Below are positions 57,235 through 64,000 of a stretch of 64,000 nucleotides of DNA, piece after piece. The translations under genes were made by a program, and so were the position numbers. The stretch's first letter is position 1, and each line of letters begins with the position of its first letter. Under the pieces are notes generated by a model, which made no database searches, was not told the origin of the DNA, and worked only from the letters and a program-made list of their open reading frames with translations. Origin of the DNA: Boesenbergia rotunda (lineage: Eukaryota; Streptophyta; Magnoliopsida; Zingiberales; Zingiberaceae); assembly GCA_024364735.1 (NCBI GenBank), contig JAGFNQ010006444.1, positions 64,471-128,470 on the forward strand, in the 5' to 3' direction.

Positions 57235-57410
57235 ACATCCCCAATCGATTAGGGATGCCCGTTATCGATTGGGGAATCGATTACGGATCTCCCCAATCAA
57301 TTGGGGGGCTGCCCAATCAATTGGGGGTGCCCCAATCGATTAGGGAGTTTCGTGGAACACTATGGAATAGTAACTTTAATCGATTGGGATTGCCGTAATC
57401 GATTAAAAAT
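57235..57410. repeat. CCCCAATCGATTAGGG-type palindromic cluster
   Basis: Seven or eight copies of AATCGATT or AATCAATT, several flanked by CCCC..GGGG as CCCCAATCAATTGGGG, within 175 bp, just inside the Harbinger end. A candidate transposase-binding region by position only. Confidence 0.8.
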
Positions 57411-57599
57411 GACCAATGTTCACTTAAACGGCTAGTAAACGATTACAAACGGCTATTTTTATTAAAAAAAATCATCTATAAATACTCATCAACTCTCATT
57501 TCAATCTTCAAACACCTCTCTCCCAATTACTCTCATTCTAATCTTCAAAGACCTTCCTCCCTCCTTCTAAAAATCTTCTTTCTAATATTTTCTTCCGAA

Positions 57600-58747
57600 A
57601 TGGATGAAAATAATCGTGATTTTTTTAGAAATTTTTTAGAAAATTCTTCTTCCCAAAATTCCCAAACTCCACCAAATTATCCATATTTTTCATATCCACC
57701 AAATTATCCACATAATCCATACCCACCAAATAACCCATATGGTTCATATCCACCTAATTATCCATATAATCCATATTCACAAAATTATCCATCCAATCCA
57801 CCTGCAACCGACATGCCTTTTACATCTCCGACGGAAAGTGATCCATTTACTTCAACTTTTGTTCTAGAGACTCAAGTGTCCAACTGTGAATCTCCAATTG
57901 AAGTTGTTAATTTAGAGAAGGCGGATTCTGGCGCTGCGGGCAGAAGAAAACGATCAACATGGAGTAAGTCTGAAGATGAAATTTTGGCTAGATCATTTGT
58001 CACTATCAGCGACGATCCAATCATCGGCAATGATCAGAAGATGGATGCTTTCTGGGGTCGTGTTGCTAGCTACTACAATGAGAATCGTCCTTAAGGTACA
58101 CCCAATAGAAATGCAAGTATAATACGATCGCATTGACACAATACCATACAAGAAAAGGTATATCACTTCAACGCAAATTACAATAGCGTTTATAGTGCGT
58201 ATCGTAGCGGCCATAGTGATGAGGATATATTGCGGTTTGCATATGAAAAATATCATGAAGAAAATAATGGCGTTGCATTTAATCTTGAGCATATGTGGAG
58301 GATAGTAAAAGACCGTCCAATGTTTACTCCACAGTCTGTTGATCACATTGTTAGCACAAAGAAGGCAAGAACCTCAGAGTCGGAGCAAGCAACACCTCAT
58401 CTAGCCAAGATGCTAGTCTACATGTAGACCTAAATGAAGAAGAAACTCGTCCAATGGGTCAGAAGGCGGCAAAAAGAAAAGGAAAAGGCAAAATGAAATC
58501 AAACATTGAAGGTATGACAACAAATTTGGATAATATGCTTGCAAAATTTTCTGAGTATACAAGCATCAAAAAGTCTGATGTTGTAATAAAACAAAAGCAG
58601 CTCGAAATTGATGAGATGAAAGCAAAGGCTGCCTTAGCTAAAGTTTAATTAAAGGAATATGCAATCCTTTCCAAAGACACCTCGCAAATGACACAAGAGC
58701 AATTTATCATCCATCAACATTTATGTCAAGAGATTAAGAAGAGATGA
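57600..58747 (+). pseudogene. Harbinger ORF1, Myb/SANT-like protein with NAM-associated C-terminus
   Basis: ORF1 proteins bind the element ends and aid transposase import. Order: a Tyr/Pro/Asn-rich repeat (YPPNYPYNPY) at residues 25-70, a trihelix-type Myb domain (RSTWSKSEDEILARSFVTISDDPIIGNDQ) from residue 118, NAFWGRVASYYNENRP-like segment at its end, then HNTIQEKV..NSVYSAYRSGHSDEDILRFAYEKY and NLEHMWRIVKDRPMFTPQS. The C-terminal coiled coil is PMGQKAAKRKGKGK..DNMLAKFSEYTSIKKSDV. Stops: TAA at 58092-58094, TGA near 58130 (Trp to stop), a frame slip near 58415, and TAA near 58648. Similar to host genes annotated as glutathione S-transferase T3-like, which are in fact this family. Confidence 0.85.
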
Positions 58748-58892
58748 AATTTGTAATTTTTATTTATTGTAATTTTTAATTATTGTATTTTTCAAATTAA
58801 TGTAATTTTCAAACATTTTCCTTTTAAATTAATGTAATTTCCTATTATTTTACTTTCTTAACTTCATTTATAATTTCTGATCAATTAATATA

Positions 58893-59078
58893 TCCGTTGA
58901 AACTAGCCGTTGGAATATAGCTGTTGTAATATGACAGTTGGAATATAGCCATTGTAATATGGCAGTTGAAATATAGCCGTTGTAATATAGCTATTAGAAT
59001 ATAGCCTTGGAATATAGCTATTGTAATATGACAGTTGGAATATAGCCGTTGTAATATGGCTGTTAGAATATAGTTGTT
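58893..59078. repeat. 18-19-bp minisatellite between ORF1 and ORF2
   Basis: About ten alternating units of GCCGTTGGAATATA and GCTGTTGTAATATG. It sits in the short region between the Harbinger ORFs where the ORF2 promoter should be. Confidence 0.85.
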
Positions 59079-61489
59079 GACAAGAACAAATAAATAGACA
59101 CCTTGTGCTCTACAATTTTTCATTCTCCAAGAAGCTGACAAATTCATTTCCTCTTCATTCTTCATTCTTCCTCCAAATATGTCTCAATCTTCAAGTAGTA
59201 CCACGTCCGACTCGACAAGTAAAAATGAAGTTCATGTTGAAGATGTTGACGAAAGTTATGATCCAGGGAATGAGCTAATGTCATTGATACTTCAAAAAAG
59301 CCGACAAATAGTTGAAGCATATCAAAGGAATAACGAGATGCGGTGAAGAAGAAGGTTTATTCAAAGAAATCGTGAAGCCGGGCATGTGAGACTCTTCAAT
59401 AATGATTATTTCTCCACAAATTCATTGTATCCAGATCAAATATTTCGAAGACGATTTCGCATGCGAAGAGATTTATTTTGTCGCATAGTGAATGCACTTG
59501 AGAGTCGTTCATCATTTTTTTAGTAGAGGGATGATGTTGCGAGTAGATAAGGCTTGACACCACTACAAAAATGTATAGCTGCGATTCGCCAATTAGCTTA
59601 TGGAGTCCCAGCCGACCATCTTGACGAGTACCTACGCACGGGTGAATCAAACACCATTCAGTGTCTTTTCAAGTTTTGTGTTTATGTGGTTGATGTTAAA
59701 TCCGATACTTTTGACGCAGACCAGAAAATTTTCGGAAGAAGATTTAATGTTTTCGAGACCCTAAACTGAAATTAGAGGATTAAATTACCTTGAAACATAA
59801 GGTTTGAGGGCTTAAGTTTGAAGAAACCTAAATTAGAAAGGGTCTAATTGTTTAAATCCTATATAGAAGGGTGTGGATTCGAAAAGCTAAGGGAGGAGGA
59901 CTAAAATGAAAAATGACATATTACTTAAACCCTCTCTTGTCTTCATTCGTACGCAGCCACACCCGAAACCTCTCCCTTCAGTTCCCCTTCGCGTGCCCTA
60001 ATCCACGCCAACGCACCGCCCTTTTCTTCTCGCTCGACGATGCCGACGCCTCTCCCTTGCGCACCGTCGACGTGACTACTTGCCTTGCCACCGATCAACT
60101 CCCTTCGTCTCCTCACCTCCACTCCACAGCCTGACGCTCATTTCCCTCAGCGAGCAGCCGACGACAACCCCTCTCCTCTACGCGAGGTCGGCGATTCCAT
60201 CCCTGTGCATCTACTCCGTCCTGTCTACTCATCGGATCTAGGGCATACATTTGGAGTGGGCGATGAGACCGCTTGGTGGAGTTGCTTTCCGCTTGCTGTG
60301 AGGAGCGACAGTAGGAGCTGGATTAGAGGTAATGTGTTTGAATTGGGATTTGGTTTGTGTGTGGGTTGAATGTTTCTGGTTACCCTTTAGGAATAAATTC
60401 GGATTTTTATCCCTGGATTTGGTGTTTGTGTTGGACAGTAGATCAATGAGGAAGGATAGGTCTCCTGATCGGATTTTTGAGAAGATCAGAAGCTTGTAAT
60501 TGGTCTTCCCTTTCATTGCCGAAGGTGGAGTGCTGCTGTGGAGATTAGTCGGGGGCAGGTAATGGCTTGATATGTTGTATCATATGGAATATTGTATTGG
60601 GGTTATGCTTGGAAGGTTACGGATAATTACTGAGAGCTGATATGTGGTGTGTTCTGTTGGAACTTATAGCTGATAAGTAGATTTAGCGATGTTGCCTTAA
60701 TTCCATTGATTGATTGCTGATTTAATGATAAGTTGATAGGAATTGCAGATTTTGTTCAGGTGTAGATAACTCCTTCATCAGTTTGTATTGTTTTGGGATC
60801 TGTTTAATGTTTGTTTTGGGATCAAATTGATGATGGTTGATTTTAGTTAACCTGGAGAAGTTAGGGTGATGATTAAATTGGTAATCAAGATTGATATGAA
60901 TGATGGGACGATCAGGTTTACGGTTTGTTTAAACCCAGGTTTAATTGAGAGGTTATAATTCAATCAGGGACTTGTTAGCTAGTTACTGTCTTTGTAATAG
61001 CTATTTAACATATGTCCTTTGATACAGGGCATTGATTTGGACTTTTGGGTTGCGAAGTATCAGACGGGAGGTACTTATTTGATACGGACTGCTCCTACTT
61101 TGAGGTGGGTACCCCTGACTTATCTTTTTAGATACTGTCTTACTATTATGCATAGCTTGTTATAGATAACAGTAAGTTTATACGCTATACCTGCCTTTGT
61201 GTATTATGATCAGATATCTGTTGCTTAGATGACTCCTGTTTAGTTCTATACAGTCTCGATATTTGCCATGCGTCTATATGTGCTTAGATACAGTAATAGG
61301 TCACTTTGTAACTGTAGTTGGATTGATTCCTAGATATACCTTGCATGGATACTTAGGGTAGAATGGTTAGATCTGGATGCATGTGTTAGACCTATACCTT
61401 TCCTACCGATGTATGGTTGAGAACCTGGTTAGTGAGGAGGGTGTCGTTAGCATACTTTACCCTTTAGATTGTATACTGAGCTGTAAGCT

Positions 61490-61640
61490 CTGTATGATTG
61501 CATACTGGCGATCATCGGCTCCCCTAGGGTTTGAGCCCGTCGCGCAGTCAGGTTTCCCATATTGATTGAGCCATTAGCACGGTGCTATTATCATGATGGA
61601 GACTATCGGCTCCCCTGAGGTCTGAGCCCGTCCCCAGTCA
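61490..61640. repeat. Two copies of a TCGGCTCCCCT/GAGCCCGTC block in the LTR
   Basis: TCGGCTCCCCTAGGGTTTGAG at about 61515 and TCGGCTCCCCTGAGGTCTGAG at about 61607, each followed by CCCGTC and CAGTCA. A direct duplication of about 92 bp. Confidence 0.75.
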
Positions 61641-61657
61641 TGCTTAAGGTTGCATAT

Positions 61658-61995
61658 TTCCATCGCCACGAGTGCTGGGCGTCATACTTGCATTGCCACG
61701 AGTGCTGGGCATCATACTTGCATCGCCACGAGTGCTAGGCGTCATACTTGCATAGCCACAGGTGCTGGGCTACATATTGCATCCGCCACAGGTGCTAGGC
61801 GTCATATTTGCATAGCCACAGGTGCTGGGTTACATATTGCATTGCCACAGGTGCTGGGCATCATATTTGCATTGCTACAGGTGCTGGGCTACATATTGCA
61901 TTGCCACAGGTGCTGGGCATCATATTTGCATAACCACGAGTGTTGAGCTTCATATGTTGTAAGCCACCAGTGGTTGGCTTCTTTATGCAACCATG
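61658..61995. repeat. 28-29-bp tandem repeat in the LTR
   Basis: About eleven units built on CATCGCCACGAGTGCTGGGC then GTCATACTTG. Later units switch to CACAGGTGCTGGGCTACATA. The threonine/alanine-rich translation is a repeat artefact. Confidence 0.9.
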
Positions 61996-62802
61996 AGTGG
62001 TTAACTTATCTGTTTCCGGTTCACCCGACTGCCGATCCGGTGGTGGCTGAGGTGCGTACAGAACAGATCGTTGTACTATATGCATAAGATGCATTACACC
62101 TTGGTTGGTGTTTCTTGTATTTGAGTGCTGTATATGTTTGACATGCCCTTACAGGTGACATACACATTTGGATTGTGTATCATTTTTGAGGTTATATAGA
62201 GGATTGATTATACCTACCTGCAGGATAGACGGACTCTGGTATGTATTTCACCCTTGGTCTTTAGATATGTTTTATCCTCTATACTCGAGACTGTATTAGT
62301 GTGATTCTTATTGTTATTTATAGCTTGCTGTGCATATATGTTTCTGGTATCCGCTGAGTTTATTTGGACTCACCACCGTTGCCCATATTTTTGTTTCCAG
62401 GTTGATTGGTCTCCTGTAGGAGCCCCAGCTGCCAGTCCCAGGTCCCTACGACTCCAGTGATGGATGCTTCCGCGTAGTTCTCTTTTCATTGCATCGTATT
62501 ATTTGGATGGTATTGGTTTTATGTCGTGGAACTTGTATTGCGTTTCATTTGTCTCGGTATTGTATTTTTGAGTCCTCTGATGGACTATGTGTTTGTTGAT
62601 ATGTTGTAAGTCGGACTGGTCCGCAGTCAGGTATGATTTATTTTGTGTTATGGATATATTATGTCTTGATTTTGAGGTCTGAGGCCAAATTATTATTGCG
62701 TGTGTTATTTGTATGTGTAAATTGTCCGCCGAACAGGGGAGATGCTGTCCGATTTTATATTGGAGCAGTGACTCCTGGGTCTCGGGGCGTGACAATTTAT
62801 TT

Positions 62803-62815
62803 TGGTATCAGAGCG
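62803..62815 (+). other. Primer-binding site after the inserted LTR
   Basis: TGGTATCAGAGCG matches the initiator tRNA-Met PBS used by Ty3/gypsy chromoviruses. It proves LTR orientation. Confidence 0.88.
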
Positions 62816-63606
62816 AAGTACCAAAATACTTGAAATGTCAGGAAGCCTTGATTGAGAAGACCAAATGCTGATGATGTTCAACATCTTCTTCAATTGCATG
62901 ATGAGAAGCACGACATCCCTGGAATGTTAGGAAGCCTTGATTGCATGCATTGGGAATGGAAAAATTGTCCAGTTGCTTGGAAATGCCAATTTACAAGAGG
63001 GCATGGATCACCAACAATCATACTTGAAGCAGTCGCGTCTCAAGATTTGTGGATATGACATGCATTCTTTGGTGTTGCAGGTTCACGTAATAATCTTAAT
63101 GTGTCATATGAATCTCCCATATTCAATAACGTCTTGCAAGGAAATACCCCGGAGATTAATTTCACAGTCAACGACACTCAATATAAGAAGGGGTATTATC
63201 TAACAGATGGAATATATCCTGAATGGGCTACTTTCGTGAAGGTTTTTCTTTGTTCGGAAGATCCCAAGAGGAGATTATTTAAGGAAAGACAAGAGGCTGT
63301 AAGGAAAGATGTTGAATGAGCATTTGGGTGCTTCAAGCTCGATGGATAATTGTCAAAGGTCCAACTCGTTATTGGTATAGAAAAAAGTTAAAACATATTA
63401 TGTTAGCGTGTATTATTTTACAAAACATGATTGTAGAAGATGAGGGGGATCACATGACAAATTGGTACAACGATGAAGGTGAAGAACCAACACAACCTGT
63501 CCAAGGCTCAAACCGAGGATTTCATGATTATCTCTGGATAAATTCTCAACTACGTGACAATCATGTGCATCACCAACTTCGTGCCAACTTAGTTGAACAT
63601 ATTTGA

Positions 63607-64000
63607 TCACAATACAACAACCCCTGAATTAGTATTTTATTGTTTCGTTTTATGTTAATTTATATGTTATCTTTTAATTAAATGCAAGTGTATTTTTTTA
63701 TGTTGTTCTTTTTCATTTCAAATTTATAATAATAATTTAAATTTCAAATAATGATAAATATTTAAAATTATTATTATTATTTATTTTAAATAATAATCAT
63801 TTAAATTGGTAAATAAAGTTGAAAATAAAAAATATGTATGTAAGAGAATGAATATGTGAGAGAATGTATATGTGAGATAATGTGTATGTGGCATGTGGGC
63901 CCCACAAATAATGGAGGTTGAATGTTAGACGAATGTGGGAGAATGAAGATGTTAATATTAATGTGTATGTGTCATGTGGGTCCCATACTTTTTGATGAGG
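63607..64000. other. 3' region of the Harbinger element
   Basis: A/T-rich, no gene. GTGGGCCCCAC occurs at 63896-63904 region, and two ATGTGTATGTG(G/T)CATGTGGG blocks (about 63878 and 63960) are direct repeats. The right TIR is expected beyond the window. Confidence 0.5.

Larger units (their letters stand above)
59694..62794 (+). mobile_element. 3.1 kb Ty3/gypsy LTR inserted in the Harbinger transposase
   Basis: Runs from TGTTAAATCCGAT to GGGGCGTGACA. A PBS, TGGTATCAGAGCG (62803-62815), follows eight bases inside, so this is a 5' LTR. Only about 54 bp of interior remains before the transposase resumes. Around 15 bp of transposase is missing and no target duplication is visible. LTR ends resemble those of the element at 29955-40543, and its 3' part matches 40544-41307. 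Confidence 0.85.
59179..63606 (+). pseudogene. PIF/Harbinger DDE transposase (HARBI1-like), interrupted
   Basis: The first part starts at 59179 (MSQSSSSTTSD) and includes FRRRFRMRRDLFCRIVNALE, then GLTPLQKCIAAIRQLAYGVPADHLDEYL to about 59690. The second part resumes at about 62849 (LRRPNADDVQHLLQLH). Catalytic residues: D in GMLGSLDCMHWEWKNCP, D in YYLTDGIYPEWATF, and E in RKDVE at 63316. Lesions: TGA at 59344, stops near 59520-59550, the 3.1 kb LTR insertion, TGA just after RKDVE (Arg codon to stop), and loss of one G near 63327 that shifts the frame before WVLQARW. The last segment (LKHIMLACIILQNMIVEDEGD) is in the +1 frame. Confidence 0.9.
57091..64000 (+). mobile_element. PIF/Harbinger element, left end present, right end beyond the window
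   Basis: The left end GGGCACCTATAACGGTG at 57091 is preceded by TTA (57088-57090), the usual Harbinger target. It carries a Myb-like ORF1 and a DDE transposase ORF2, both on the plus strand, as in PIF/Harbinger. The right terminal inverted repeat is not reached. ORF2 is split by a Ty3/gypsy LTR at 59694-62794, and both ORFs have premature stops, so the copy cannot move by itself. Confidence 0.85.

Noticed and set aside
57600..58094. Host Myb/trihelix transcription factor
   Set aside because: It has the NAM-associated C-terminus downstream, the Harbinger end upstream and transposase downstream; it is ORF1 of the element.
61650..61946. 98-residue repeat protein
   Set aside because: It is a 28-29-bp LTR array in frame by chance.

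Overview
This is nuclear genomic DNA of a flowering plant, probably a monocot. The plant assignment rests on layered plant-type retrotransposons, a MULE transposase, a PIF/Harbinger element, plant-type introns and a remorin-like exon. The monocot guess rests only on one very GC-rich first exon and is weak. Almost all of the window is transposable-element sequence. I see no clearly intact host gene. The two host-derived items are a broken, intron-containing ALG8 (glucosyltransferase) copy at 16.3-20.6 kb and an isolated remorin-like first exon near 42 kb.

Layout. 1-6.7 kb: two copies of one roughly 3 kb LTR family in opposite orientation, both inserted into a 158-bp satellite; the second is a solo LTR with a 5-bp target duplication. 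2.98-8.3 kb: that satellite, each monomer carrying a 34-nt perfect hairpin, present in both orientations. 6.7-15.8 kb: a Mutator-like (MULE) locus with four arrays of palindromic TTTCAGGCCCA/TGGGCCTGAAA units, a plus-strand Ulp1-type protease gene (broken) and a convergent minus-strand MULE transposase whose catalytic ORF is open. 16.3-20.6 kb: ALG8 pseudogene. 21.2-23.2 kb: three elements nested inside one another. 23.5-24.8 kb: unrecognised gene remnant. 25.4-27.8 kb: Ty1/copia deletion derivative with both LTRs, PBS, PPT and target duplication. 29.8-41.3 kb: a cut MITE, a 10.6 kb chromovirus-type Ty3/gypsy element with 3 kb LTRs, and a truncated LTR of another element. 41.9-42.8 kb: remorin exon and a MITE with a 10-bp target duplication. 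43.3-47.4 kb: second Ty1/copia element with LTRs. 48.4-51.0 kb: old Ty1/copia, cut by a third retroelement (51.0 to about 56 kb) rich in CTGATCGGTC palindromes and carrying a long env-like ORF. 57.1 kb to the end: a PIF/Harbinger element (Myb-like ORF1 and DDE transposase ORF2) with ORF2 split by a 3.1 kb Ty3/gypsy LTR.

How the parts relate. Most elements look defective, having lost domains or collected stops and frameshifts. The MULE transposase is the closest to intact. The strongest unexplained theme is that unrelated elements here carry tandem arrays of perfect or near-perfect short palindromes: in the satellite, the MULE flanks, the CTGATCGGTC arrays, LTR ends and the Harbinger end. Some frameshifts fall in homopolymers, so sequencing error cannot be excluded for them.
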